Assembly: GCA_043744615.1 (NCBI GenBank)
Contig: JAYTUJ010000005.1
Span: 1-37,796, forward strand
DNA length: 37,796 bases
Origin: JAYTUJ01 sp043744615
GTDB taxonomy: Bacteria; Patescibacteriota; Minisyncoccia; Phycocordibacterales; CAIRYW01
Direction of reading: 5' to 3'
Made by a program: the position numbers and the translations under genes. Of this stretch, positions 23,900-31,544 are shown piece by piece; position 1 is the first letter of the stretch, and each line of letters begins with the position of its first letter. The notes beneath the pieces were generated by a model. It had not been told where the DNA came from. It saw nothing but the letters and a program-made list of their open reading frames with translations, and made no database searches.

Positions 23900-24299
23900 G
23901 TTTGTGTTCGTTAATTATCGACATTACTTCTTTTAATACTTCTGATGGAATGGTCATCGCCTTTACAATATATCCATTTACCCCTATTTGCTGTGCGCGC
24001 TCGATGTCTGAAGATTGCCCCTGATTTGAAAGTACTATCGTAATGGCTTCGGGTGCAATTTTTTCTTTTTTTACGGCATCTAAAAATTCAATTCCGTCCA
24101 TTCCCGGCAAAATTAAGTCGGTAATAATAACATCAGGAATATATCCTTGTCTTATTTTTTCGAGAGCATCTTGAGAACGCATTGACGTAGTAACTTCGAA
24201 CCCTTCTTTTTCAAACTTCATGCCATACATGTTTAAAAGAAAACGGTCGTCGTCGATAAGAAAGACTTTCTTTTTTGTTGTATCAGAGGTGCTTGTCAT
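23892..24299 (-). CDS. Single-domain response regulator (CheY-like) in the pilus operon
   Basis: 135 residues forming one receiver domain. The acidic pocket is LIDDDRF, the phospho-acceptor Asp is in IITDLILPGMDG, the switch Ser is in IVLSNQG, and the conserved Lys is in GYIVKAM. All phosphorylation residues are present, so it should be active. There is no output domain and no histidine kinase in the window. The gene sits between pilB and pilT and overlaps pilT by 8 bp, which suggests control of the motor pair, comparable in principle to PilG/PilH of Pseudomonas. A perfect extended -10, TGA-TATAAT (24309-24317 on the minus strand), ends 9 nt before the ATG, so it may have its own near-leaderless promoter. 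Confidence 0.93.
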   Translation of the reverse strand: MTSTSDTTKKKVFLIDDDRFLLNMYGMKFEKEGFEVTTSMRSQDALEKIRQGYIPDVIITDLILPGMDGIEFLDAVKKEKIAPEAITIVLSNQGQSSDIERAQQIGVNGYIVKAMTIPSEVLKEVMSIINEHKHE

Positions 24300-24308
24300 A
24301 TTGTATAA

Positions 24309-24317
24309 ATTATATCA
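24309..24317 (-). promoter_or_regulatory. Extended -10 before the response-regulator gene
   Basis: The minus strand reads TGA-TATAAT, a perfect consensus hexamer with a TGN extension, ending 9 nt before the ATG in the 34-bp gap after pilB. It predicts an internal promoter for the response regulator, pilT and pilC. Confidence 0.5.
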
Positions 24318-24333
24318 CAAACATATTACGAAA

Positions 24334-26055
24334 TTATAATTTATTTGCTTCTTCAATTGGTACAATTTTTTGGAAAGCTTTAATGATGGCGTCTTCTTTC
24401 ATAGTAATCATTCCACGAGCTCGTACAATCTTAATAATTTCTGGTTCAGTTGGATTAGAAAGAATAACGCGTTCTAAATCTTTATCCATTTTATATACTT
24501 CAAAAACAGCTTGTCGTCCAAGAATACCTTTTGGATATTCGGGCGTTGGTTTGATTCCCAAAACTTCATCTGACCACGGAATATCTTTTTTAAATTCTTC
24601 AGGAAGATCAGCGAACTGTTTTTCAATCATAATTTTTAGACTATCTTCAACTTTCATTGGAATACCACCGGTCGGAGGAATTTTTCCAACGAGTCGTTGT
24701 GCCATTCCTAAAATAAGAGTAGGTGCGATTAGATATGGATCGATTCCCATATCAACAAGTCGAGGAACAATACCGACACCACTGTTGGTGTGAATTGTTG
24801 ATAACACCAAGTGTCCTGTAAGAGCGGCTTGGATTGCAAGTTGTGCAGTTTCTTTATCTCGGATTTCTCCTACTAAAATAACATCAGGGTCTTGTCGCAA
24901 TGTGGTACGCAATCCAGATGCAAAGGTGTATCCGATTTCAGAATGAACTTGTGATTGACTTACCCCTTCGATATTGTATTCAACCGGATCTTCAAGTGAA
25001 AGCACGTTAAGTTCGGCACGATTAATTTCGTTAAGCATTGAATATAATGTTGTTGTTTTTCCAGAACCAGTTGGACCAGAAATTAAAATGAGTCCGTATG
25101 GTCGATTGAGTGCTTCACGAAGCATCTCAAGCGGACGCGGTAAAATACCAAGGGTATCAAGGCTTTTTACGCCTTTTTCTTGATCCAAGATTCGCATTAC
25201 AATTTTTTCACCAAAATATGTTGGGAAGGTAGAAACTCGAAAATCAATTTTTCGCCCGTCGATACGAGCCGAAAAACGGCCGTCTTGTGGCTTTCGTTTT
25301 TCGTCCAATTTCATGTTTGAAAGAATTTTGATTCGAGCAGCAACCGCAGAGTGAATTTTTATCGGCAACAAAATACTGGTGTGCAAAATACCGTCGACTC
25401 GAAATCGAACTTGTGTTTTTTCACGCATCGGCTCAACGTGCACGTCTGATGCTCCCCCTTCAATTGCATATCGAAGAATGGTTGCAACAATTTTTGTTAC
25501 GGGCGCATCTTCAATAATGTTTGTTTGATTTATTTTTGAAGCAACGTCTTCGGTTTTTTGTCGATTGATTTCTATTTCTTCATCAGAAAGATCTTCTTCG
25601 AGCTCAGAAAGCGCCTTAGTAACCTCACCCGATAAACCTTTATATGATTTGAGTAGATTTTCAAAATCACTTTCGGAAATTAAAAAAAGTTTATAAGGTA
25701 AATTTATTTTTGTTGAAATAAAGTTAAGTGCATCACGTGCATCGATATTTTCTGGATCAACAATTCCAATCTCAAGAATTCCATCAGTGATTCCAATTGG
25801 TGCAAAGCGATAATGTTTTGCGGATTCTTCGGGAACATTTTTAAGAATTTCAAAAGAAACATCAACTCCGTCTAAACTTTTTTTAGGGATTTGAAGGTAA
25901 TCACTTTTTGCGGTTAAAATTTCTTCTTCAGGAACTCCTTTTTGTTTTAAAGCTGTTTCAATATCAACACCATTTGCAGAAACATCTTGCATAACCGCAG
26001 AAGCGGTGTCTTCGTTGATGACGTTTCGATTTAAAAGAATATCAACAATGCTCAT
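24334..26055 (-). CDS. pilB: Type IV pilus assembly (extension) ATPase
   Basis: Hexameric extension motor. It has 573 residues. The N-terminal MshEN/GspE-N region (about residues 1-150) includes the N1 repeat-like LLNRNVINEDTASAVM. The ATPase core has Walker A GPTGSGKTTTLYSML, the Asp box LEDPVEYNIEGVSQSQVH, Walker B DPDVILVGEIRD and the His box HLVLSTIHTN. The family's zinc-binding tetracysteine motif is missing; that region reads AQRLVGKIPPTGG with no cysteine. The gene starts 5 bp after the PilP-like stop, in an operon with pilMNO upstream. Confidence 0.96.
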   Translation of the reverse strand: MSIVDILLNRNVINEDTASAVMQDVSANGVDIETALKQKGVPEEEILTAKSDYLQIPKKSLDGVDVSFEILKNVPEESAKHYRFAPIGITDGILEIGIVDPENIDARDALNFISTKINLPYKLFLISESDFENLLKSYKGLSGEVTKALSELEEDLSDEEIEINRQKTEDVASKINQTNIIEDAPVTKIVATILRYAIEGGASDVHVEPMREKTQVRFRVDGILHTSILLPIKIHSAVAARIKILSNMKLDEKRKPQDGRFSARIDGRKIDFRVSTFPTYFGEKIVMRILDQEKGVKSLDTLGILPRPLEMLREALNRPYGLILISGPTGSGKTTTLYSMLNEINRAELNVLSLEDPVEYNIEGVSQSQVHSEIGYTFASGLRTTLRQDPDVILVGEIRDKETAQLAIQAALTGHLVLSTIHTNSGVGIVPRLVDMGIDPYLIAPTLILGMAQRLVGKIPPTGGIPMKVEDSLKIMIEKQFADLPEEFKKDIPWSDEVLGIKPTPEYPKGILGRQAVFEVYKMDKDLERVILSNPTEPEIIKIVRARGMITMKEDAIIKAFQKIVPIEEANKL

Positions 26056-26060
26056 ATTTA

Positions 26061-26531
26061 TTATTGTACCTTAGCTGCGGGTTTTGTGCTTGGTTTTGTT
26101 GTAGGTTTAGTTGTTGACTTACTTGTTGTTGCAGCAGAAGTTGTTGTATCGCTAGAAAATTCAAATTGTCCTTCAGTAGAAGTGTTTGTATCGGTTGTTG
26201 ATGTAGATGTTTGTGTTGATACAGGAATATCGTATCCAATTGGTGAAAATGGGTTTGTTCTTCCTCTGTCTTCTTTTTGAATTGGAATACCTTTGTCTGA
26301 CAAACTTCTAAATACAGGGTCAGCAAAAATAGAATCGTCGAGCTTTATTTGTTTTAGCTGATTAAGTAGTGTAATAAAATCTTGCCCGATTTTATCTCTT
26401 GAAGAACTTGCATTTGCACCATTTGTTGCAGAATTTTTTCTTGCCGAATACGATGAGTATCCTGCATATATAACAAACGCAACAATGATTACGATAAGGG
26501 GTGTTTTTATTTTTTTAAATATGTCTGACAT
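26061..26531 (-). CDS. PilP-position lipoprotein-like/pilus accessory membrane protein
   Basis: 156 residues. An N-terminal transmembrane anchor (about residues 9-27) is followed by a coil, then DPVFRSLSDKGIPIQKEDRGRTNPFSPIG, then a long Ser/Thr- and Pro/Lys-rich tail with repeated TKPTTKPSTKPAAK units. The R-TNPF-P element resembles the PilP 'rdPFxP' region that touches the secretin. Its place after PilO and before PilB is where PilP is found. There is no lipobox, and no secretin gene is in the window. The low-complexity tail may cross the cell wall. PilP function is inferred from order and one short motif. Confidence 0.6.
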   Translation of the reverse strand: MSDIFKKIKTPLIVIIVAFVIYAGYSSYSARKNSATNGANASSSRDKIGQDFITLLNQLKQIKLDDSIFADPVFRSLSDKGIPIQKEDRGRTNPFSPIGYDIPVSTQTSTSTTDTNTSTEGQFEFSSDTTTSAATTSKSTTKPTTKPSTKPAAKVQ

Positions 26532-26532
26532 A

Positions 26533-27069
26533 TTATTTTAACCAATAGGTTTTTATTGAAACATTATAATTGTTCGACACGGTTCCTGTTTTTAAGGTTA
26601 ACGAAGTTACATCAACGATACGGATACTTTTTTCAAGCTGCACTAAAAAATCGATAAATTGATCGTACGATGCAGAAACTGAAAACGAAAGACCGATTGA
26701 TTTGTATAATTTTTTATCGGGCCCTAAACTAGTATCTTTTGCAGAATCACCTTCATTAATTTTTATCCCCTCAAGAATCATCCCCCGATCTTTTGCTAAT
26801 TGATCAATGTCGTTAATAAGTTTTACGTTATCAACACTATCTGGCAAAAGAGTTAAAATTTTATTTTTATCTTCAGGCTTAATATTATTATACTTTTTTT
26901 CTCCGAGATCTTTTCGTCGAGAAACAATATTTTGTGAATTTGAAAGTGCATTATCGTAACCAGCTTGAGTTACTTGAAGGGCTTTGATGTCGGTATATTT
27001 TGAATCTGTGTATCCAAAAAATAACCCGACTGCTGCGATTATTAAAATAATTGGTGTGAGGCCTCTCAT
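26533..27069 (-). CDS. pilO: PilO-like pilus alignment protein
   Basis: About 178 residues from ATG 27067-27069; the longer open frame to 27162 would overlap the PilN-like gene and is unlikely. A single N-terminal transmembrane helix (LTPIILIIAAVGLFFGY) is followed by a coiled segment and an alpha/beta ferredoxin-like domain. The stretch LLPDSVDNVKLINDIDQLAKDRGMILEGI is typical of PilO ('lp....i..ll..l...a...gl'), and SYDQFIDFLVQLEKSIRIVDV is the conserved PilO core. It starts 1 bp after the PilN-like stop. It forms the inner-membrane alignment subcomplex with PilM and PilN. Confidence 0.85.
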   Translation of the reverse strand: MRGLTPIILIIAAVGLFFGYTDSKYTDIKALQVTQAGYDNALSNSQNIVSRRKDLGEKKYNNIKPEDKNKILTLLPDSVDNVKLINDIDQLAKDRGMILEGIKINEGDSAKDTSLGPDKKLYKSIGLSFSVSASYDQFIDFLVQLEKSIRIVDVTSLTLKTGTVSNNYNVSIKTYWLK

Positions 27070-27070
27070 A

Positions 27071-27730
27071 TTAGTTGGGGGGTTGATTAGTTGTATTTGC
27101 TTCTGTTGGTGCAGACGGAGCAGGTCGGATAGTCTTTTTATAAAGTGCGAAGTCTGAATCAACGTGTGCAGTTAAAGAAAACCCAACAGGCTTTTCAGTA
27201 TTAATACTTTTTGCATCACGAACTGTTCGAGAAAAATCAGTAAACAAAAAATCTCGCAAAATACGATTTTCTGTAAAAATTTGTGATTGATATGCAATTG
27301 AGTTATACCCTTTTGCCTCACCTTTTATTGATAGATCAACTTTTCCATCAGAGTTAAGTTTGTAATCAAACGAAGTGTAATCAATTGTTTTTAATGTAGC
27401 GTCTTGTAAGTATGAAAATATTAATGAAGCAGCAACATGTGAATTAAGTAATTGTTTTGCGGTTTCAATACGATTATCAAGACGACTGTATGTTTCAATT
27501 GTTGTTGGCTCAAAAGCTTTGCGGGTTTTTTCGAGACTTGTAATTTTAGAATCGATTTGTTGTTTTAGATATTTTTCAAAAGCATAAGCACCACCCGCAC
27601 CCACAACACTAACGATAAAAAGAAAGGTCGCAATAATAGACAAAATACTTACAGGCCTCTTTGTTGAAATACTTGAGGTTTGTTGTATCGGCGCTTTTGG
27701 AATGAACGATGTTTGATATCTACTTTCCAT
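27071..27730 (-). CDS. PilN-like inner-membrane pilus assembly protein
   Basis: 219 residues. It has a Pro/Ser-rich cytosolic N-terminus (which would bind PilM), one transmembrane helix around residues 30-52, and a coiled segment (KQQIDSKITSLEKTRKAFEPT). A periplasmic domain follows with QLLNSHVAASLIFSYLQDATLKTIDYTSF, which resembles PilN/GspL ferredoxin-like domains. The C-terminus is Ala/Pro/Thr-rich. Its position between pilM and pilO supports the call; no unique PilN motif is seen beyond this. TGA-TACAAT lies upstream, about 16 nt before the ATG, and could be a secondary promoter. Confidence 0.75.
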   Translation of the reverse strand: MESRYQTSFIPKAPIQQTSSISTKRPVSILSIIATFLFIVSVVGAGGAYAFEKYLKQQIDSKITSLEKTRKAFEPTTIETYSRLDNRIETAKQLLNSHVAASLIFSYLQDATLKTIDYTSFDYKLNSDGKVDLSIKGEAKGYNSIAYQSQIFTENRILRDFLFTDFSRTVRDAKSINTEKPVGFSLTAHVDSDFALYKKTIRPAPSAPTEANTTNQPPN

Positions 27731-27779
27731 ACATTTATATAAATAATTGTATCACAGACTCTATTAATTTACGTCAACA

Positions 27780-28895
27780 CTAATCAACTTCTTGTAACTT
27801 ACGCAATGCGATTCCGACAGCGACTGCAAAATCTAAACCGGTTGCATGTAAAATACTTTGAAATGCGGCAGGTGCTTCAATTTTTCCAAACGGGTCGCCA
27901 AGCACAACTTCAGTTTGAAATCGTGCTCGTGCATATTCATACATTCCTTTCATTGCAACTCCTCCACCAGTAAGATACATTTTTGAAATTGTTTTGTTTG
28001 CTCTCTTTTCGTAATTTAAAATTGTTCCACTTGCTTCTGAAAAAACATAGTCGAGTGTGAGTGAAATAATTTCGTATACTGTTTTTTCATCTGCTTCTGG
28101 ATTTTTTCCTAAATTTCTTTTTATTTTTTCTGCTCGATCAACTGGAATTTGTAATCCACTTGCAATACTAAGTGTTACATCTTGAGAGCCTTTGTTAATC
28201 ACATGAGACTGTCGAACAACACCGCGTTCTACAATATATAATTTTGTTGACGAGGCTCCCATATCAAAAACCATAATTGGCGAAGGTTCTTGATCAATCA
28301 AAGATCTGATAGTACTAAACATTTCTATTTCAAAAAAAGATGATTCGAGCCCAGCCTCTTTTACAATCTGATTATACGTATTTAAAATTTCATTATGAAT
28401 TGAAACAACAAGGACCTCGGTTTTTGGAATATGCTCTTTTGCATTATCTGAATCAACAAAATCTAATTCTCGTTCGTCTTCGTTTTTTGGAATCACCCAC
28501 CAGTCCATTGTTACTTCACTAATTGGTACTGGAATATATCGCCGTGCTTCGAGAGGAATCATTAGTTCTAGTTTTTTGTTATCAAGAGCAGGAAGTTCCA
28601 TAAGAGTTACCAAACTTGAACGCAATGGAATAGAAATACCGCACATTCGAGTAGTTACATTTGCTTCACGAACAAGGTCGTTAATTACACTTGCAATTTG
28701 AGTCGCTGGCATATTAACAACCTGACCAATTGAAAGATTAACGTACGGACCAAGTGCAAGCGAACCATATGTTTCCAAAATAGCTTTTCCTTTATGTTTG
28801 GTTAATTGAACAACTTTGATAGCAGAAGAGCCGATATCGATTCCGATAACACTCGTTGATTTTTTTTTGAATAAGTTTTGAAGAAATGATGCCAT
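27780..28895 (-). CDS. pilM: Type IV pilus assembly protein PilM (actin-like ATPase)
   Basis: Cytosolic actin-fold protein that anchors PilN and links it to the PilB/PilT/PilC machinery. It has 371 residues. The phosphate-1 motif is VIGIDIGSSAIKVVQL near residue 17, phosphate-2 is VFDMGASSTKLYIVERG, and the adenosine motif is MYLTGGGVAMKGM; SVINDLVREANV and MELPALD are also family-like. It is first in the pilus operon and is divergent from comF with a 46-bp gap. On the minus strand TATACT, 22 nt before the ATG, could serve as its -10. Confidence 0.94.
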   Translation of the reverse strand: MASFLQNLFKKKSTSVIGIDIGSSAIKVVQLTKHKGKAILETYGSLALGPYVNLSIGQVVNMPATQIASVINDLVREANVTTRMCGISIPLRSSLVTLMELPALDNKKLELMIPLEARRYIPVPISEVTMDWWVIPKNEDERELDFVDSDNAKEHIPKTEVLVVSIHNEILNTYNQIVKEAGLESSFFEIEMFSTIRSLIDQEPSPIMVFDMGASSTKLYIVERGVVRQSHVINKGSQDVTLSIASGLQIPVDRAEKIKRNLGKNPEADEKTVYEIISLTLDYVFSEASGTILNYEKRANKTISKMYLTGGGVAMKGMYEYARARFQTEVVLGDPFGKIEAPAAFQSILHATGLDFAVAVGIALRKLQEVD

Positions 28896-28941
28896 ACTGT
28901 TTAGACAATTTATGTAAAGTATATCACACCATTTATATTGA

Positions 28942-29589
28942 ATGCCAAAGTTTTTTCACAGATTTTATAATCACCTGCTTAATGTTTTGTTTCCGAGTGA
29001 ATATAAAACAAAAGAAACCCTAAAACATGTCGAAAAACATGTTTGCCTGCGGCAAACAAACAATATCTGGTGGCTTATGGATTACAAACACACCGCAGTA
29101 CACGATGCAATTGTAGAATCAAAATATTTTAATAATACAGAAGTTTTTAAAAGTTTTGCTCATATTATAATGACATACGCATTTTTTATTGTTAATAACT
29201 CTATTATTATTCCCCTACCATCAAGTAATCTTCAAAAAAGAATAAAAGGTTACAACCAAACTGAAGAAATTATAAAAGAAATTTCAAATATAATTAAAAA
29301 TTCTGATACACAACATATTAGTATCGAAACAAAATTATTAGTACGAAAAAAGAATACAAAAAGCCAAACACAACTAACCAAAGTTGAACGTGAAAAAAAC
29401 CAATTAGGAACTTTTAGGGTTACAAAAGGTTTTACACATCTGCACAATAAAAAGATTGTTCTATTAGATGACGTCTGCACAACAGGGTCAACATTACGTG
29501 AAGCAAAAAAATGTTTAGAAGAAAGTGGATTTACTGATGTGGTCTGTTTGGCCTTAGCTTATCAAGCAAGCCATTTTAATAATAGTTAA
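28942..29589 (+). CDS. comF: ComF-family phosphoribosyltransferase (competence-associated)
   Basis: 215 residues. The C-terminal type I PRTase domain is clear: IIPLPSSNLQKRIKGYNQTEEI, then LLVRKKNTKSQTQLTKVEREKN, then the PRPP loop VLLDDVCTTGSTLREA. The N-terminal zinc finger common in ComFC is absent, although about 75 residues precede the PRTase domain. ComF proteins are needed for uptake of transforming DNA, probably linking import to strand handling, and the location opposite pilM fits a competence role. The last seven residues (ASHFNNS) are encoded by the left arm of a 31-bp inverted repeat, so the native C-terminus may have been altered. Confidence 0.92.
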   Translation: MPKFFHRFYNHLLNVLFPSEYKTKETLKHVEKHVCLRQTNNIWWLMDYKHTAVHDAIVESKYFNNTEVFKSFAHIIMTYAFFIVNNSIIIPLPSSNLQKRIKGYNQTEEIIKEISNIIKNSDTQHISIETKLLVRKKNTKSQTQLTKVEREKNQLGTFRVTKGFTHLHNKKIVLLDDVCTTGSTLREAKKCLEESGFTDVVCLALAYQASHFNNS

Positions 29590-29688
29590 TTTAAAAGGCC
29601 GCAATAAATTTCTGCTGAAATTTTTACTTAGCGCTCGGCCTACCGGCCTGCGCGAAACCTTTTAAATTAACTATTATTAAAATGGCTT
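29568..29688. repeat. 31-bp perfect inverted repeat with a GC-rich structured core
   Basis: Left arm 29568-29598 and right arm 29658-29688 are exact reverse complements over 31 bp, enclosing 59 bp. The core has an AAATTTC/GAAATTT hairpin and a GC-rich GGCC-TACC-GGCC hairpin in an otherwise AT-rich genome. The left arm covers the comF stop codon. No target-site duplication is obvious. It could be a very strong terminator for comF or a small non-autonomous MITE-like element. Confidence 0.85.
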
Positions 29689-29721
29689 TGGGACGAAGAA
29701 TATGCTAATCTGACACCAATT

Positions 29722-29810
29722 GGAGACGTGTCAGAGTGGTCGAACGTACCTCTTTGCTAAAGAGGCAGACCCGTTAAACGGTCTCGAGGGTTCGAATCCC
29801 TCCGTCTCCG
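29722..29810 (+). tRNA. tRNA-Ser (anticodon GCU)
   Basis: Class II tRNA. The acceptor GGAGACG pairs with CGTCTCC, the anticodon stem CCTCT/AGAGG holds the loop TTGCTAA (anticodon GCT), and there is a long variable arm. The T-arm is GAGGG TTCGAAT CCCTC, and the discriminator base is G. CCA is not encoded. The D-stem pairs poorly. TGC-TAATCT lies 10 nt upstream as a -10. This tRNA marks the left border of the accessory region. Confidence 0.95.
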
Positions 29811-29814
29811 CACA

Positions 29815-29855
29815 CAAAAAGAAATGCCCAGCTTCATGCTGGGCATTTCTTTTTG
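29815..29855 (+). terminator. Rho-independent terminator of tRNA-Ser(GCU)
   Basis: Perfect 18-bp stem with the loop TTCAT. The top contains GCCCAGC/GCTGGGC and the stem ends in a TTTTT run that is part of the 3' arm. It begins 4 bp after the tRNA discriminator base. The A-tract on the 5' side means it could work in both directions. Confidence 0.9.
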
Positions 29856-29867
29856 TGAAGTGGTAAA

Positions 29868-29983
29868 TAGTGAGATTCGAAAAGCCAGACTGAAGTCCTG
29901 TTATGAATGAAGCAAATCAGGACAAGGGAGGCGGGGTTGCACAAAATTTCTAAAAGAAATTTATGTGTAGCCAAATCTCAGTA
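29868..29983 (+). ncRNA. Candidate structured RNA (three-way junction), class unknown
   Basis: Closing stem P1 is TGAGATT (29871-29877) with AATCTCA (29974-29980). P2 is GTCCTG (29895-29900) with CAGGAC (29918-29923). P3 is a long hairpin, 29935-29972, in which GGTTGCACA pairs with TGTGTAGCC (two G-U pairs) and continues into AAATTTC/GAAATTT with the loop TAAAA. A purine-rich GGGAGGCGG segment joins P2 and P3. No open reading frame is plausible. I do not recognise an Rfam class. It lies between the tRNA-Ser terminator and a membrane-protein gene 79 bp away, so it may be an independent small RNA or a 5'-UTR element. The strand is assumed. Confidence 0.4.
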
Positions 29984-30061
29984 ACATAAAATTGTAAAAG
30001 TGCTATTATTACTATAATCAATGATCGATGAATTATTTATGGTACGTATTATTTTAAATAA

Positions 30062-30829
30062 ATGACAGTAGCTTCAAGTTCAATTTGGTGGGCAATTATA
30101 GGTATTATAGGAGTAGTAATTTTAGGTACTCTATTCTTCTTTTTTCTAGCCTTTTTATTTGAGCTTCCTGAATTGGTACGAAGTATCCGCTTATCAAAAC
30201 TGGCTAAAAAATATAACTTGAAATTTATAAGAGCGAAAAAAGGTTGGCGAGGTGGTTGGATTAGTCTCGATGTAGGAGAAAAAAACTTTATTTCTGGAAA
30301 AATTAACAACATACTTTTAAGTTATTCTGATTTACATTTAATCCGAAGTAACTTAGGAATTGGTTTCAATCCATCAATCGCAGAAGCAGATAGTCAGTGG
30401 TCAGGAGCAGGATGGAGAGGTTCTACAACAAAAAATGTTTCAAAACTAAACAATGTTGTTTATTCAAGGCTTAGCCTCAAAGATCTCTATAATTTATTAG
30501 AGAGTATTAAAGCTGGGCAAATTACTTCTGAGTCTGCTATATATAATTTATTTGAAAAGAAAGACTTTTCAAAACAACTTATGCGAAATTATAAAGTGGC
30601 TTGGTGGATATGTGGTTTTATCTTTTTTCTTTCAGCTGGCATAACGACAATCATCAATCCTAATTTTTCAAATTTTTCCCTTCTTTTATTAGTTATCTTT
30701 AATTTATGTATTAACTTTCCAATTTTCCTCTGGACGTCCAAAGCTTACGGAAAAAAGTTTAATCCTAAAGATATAAATAAAGTACCTGAAATAAATAACT
30801 TTTTAGACGATAATATTAAACTTAATTAA
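30062..30829 (+). CDS. Membrane protein of unknown function (255 aa)
   Basis: Not recognised. A strongly hydrophobic N-terminal helix (about residues 8-35) is followed by a basic cytosolic region (RSIRLSKLAKKYNLKFIRAKKGWRGGW) and a beta-rich middle (FISGKINNILLSYSDLHLI). A Gly/Trp-rich stretch (SQWSGAGWRGSTTKN) comes next, and two C-terminal helices sit around residues 183-230. The frame is free of stops and has the AT-rich codon use of the neighbours. A second membrane-protein gene begins 2 bp after its stop, so they form a two-gene operon. TATTTT lies 6 nt before the ATG and there is no Shine-Dalgarno sequence. It belongs to the accessory region; function unknown. Confidence 0.65.
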   Translation: MTVASSSIWWAIIGIIGVVILGTLFFFFLAFLFELPELVRSIRLSKLAKKYNLKFIRAKKGWRGGWISLDVGEKNFISGKINNILLSYSDLHLIRSNLGIGFNPSIAEADSQWSGAGWRGSTTKNVSKLNNVVYSRLSLKDLYNLLESIKAGQITSESAIYNLFEKKDFSKQLMRNYKVAWWICGFIFFLSAGITTIINPNFSNFSLLLLVIFNLCINFPIFLWTSKAYGKKFNPKDINKVPEINNFLDDNIKLN

Positions 30830-30831
30830 AA

Positions 30832-31137
30832 ATGATTGAAAAATTATCAAATCATATTATTCTCTCTGTAGTAGCTTTAATTGCTTTTATTGTAGGTTGG
30901 ATAACTCTTTTCCACTATATTATTCCCTCTAATGACTGGTCTGCTTTCTGGCATACTCAAATTTGTCAGCTTGTTCTTAATTCAGGGCGTAGAGTAACAA
31001 CCCCAGCTTCTATTCAATTTTGTGTTAAAGATTTCAATGGAACTATAATTTTTTTCGGTGTATTTTTACTTATTTTTGTAGTAGTTAGTATTATTTGGTT
31101 TATAGTAAGAAAACAATACCGTAAGACATTTAAATAA
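30832..31137 (+). CDS. Small two-helix membrane protein (101 aa), unknown
   Basis: Two transmembrane helices (about residues 9-31 and 69-92) flank an exported or luminal loop containing a pair of cysteines (CQLVLNSGRR and IQFCVKD), which may form a disulfide. The C-terminus is basic (VRKQYRKTFK). The start is 2 bp after the stop of the upstream membrane-protein gene, implying translational coupling. No family is recognised. The pair could be a small envelope module; this is inference from topology only. Confidence 0.6.
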   Translation: MIEKLSNHIILSVVALIAFIVGWITLFHYIIPSNDWSAFWHTQICQLVLNSGRRVTTPASIQFCVKDFNGTIIFFGVFLLIFVVVSIIWFIVRKQYRKTFK

Positions 31138-31460
31138 ATTTATCCCTTTAGATTCGAGTGTAATAAAAAAACTGAAAATAAAATTAAACGAGCTACACTG
31201 TAAAATATCCCATTTTTGTGTACTGTAGCGCCACAGGAGGCGTAGATGAGTGTTTTAAATCAACAGTTTACTAAACTGTTGAGCCGTAATTGGCTCCGTG
31301 AGTTCGAATCTCACCGCCAGGAAAACTTAGTGTTGGTATGCCCACAGACATAGGTAGATGGAGTAATCTGAATACCTTTGCTACATAAATACTTAAATGT
31401 GAGTTATTATTTATATATCAGGTATGGTCTTAAATTTAAAAAATAATTGTAACAATATAT
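31138..31460. other. 323-bp gene-poor stretch containing a tRNA-like element
   Basis: It holds the decayed tRNA-Ser(ACU)-like element (31236-31319) and, ahead of it, TGTAAAAT (31202-31207 region), a possible -10. The 3' flank of the tRNA resembles the 3' flank of the second copy at 32947 for about 25 nt. No protein gene was recognised. Confidence 0.5.
31236..31319 (+). tRNA. tRNA-Ser(ACU)-like element, probably decayed
   Basis: The D-stem GAT/ATC, the anticodon arm ACAGT-TTACTAA-ACTGT (anticodon ACT), the variable arm GAGCC/GGCTC and the T-arm GTGAG-TTCGAAT-CTCAC are all sound. The acceptor 5' strand GGAGGCG has only four pairs with the 3' side, which reads CGCC and then directly A. The normal CGCCTCCGCCA seems to have lost 6 nt between its two CGCC repeats. 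It is therefore probably a pseudogene of the element at 32857. Confidence 0.7.
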
Positions 31461-31544
31461 ATGCCCCCAGAAACACAACCTACTCAAACACCTAATCCTG
31501 CTCCAGTTTCCATGTCTTTATTACCCTTAGCAGATCTTACATGA
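31461..31544 (+). CDS. Short Pro/Thr-rich ORF overlapping the next gene (possible frameshifted 5' end)
   Basis: 27 codons, MPPETQPTQTPNPAPVSMSLL and then PLADLT, ending in a TGA that overlaps the ATG of the following membrane-protein gene (ATGA at 31541-31544). Proline/threonine-rich N-termini of this kind often precede the first helix in small CPR membrane proteins. One reading is that a frameshift split a single gene. The other is a coupled leader peptide. The sequence alone cannot decide. Confidence 0.4.
   Translation: MPPETQPTQTPNPAPVSMSLLPLADLT

Noticed and set aside
29250..29480. Open frame on the minus strand inside comF
   Set aside because: It is the shadow of the ComF reading frame and its translation has no protein-like features. 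The same applies to other antisense frames across secA, ligA, glmS and the pilus genes.
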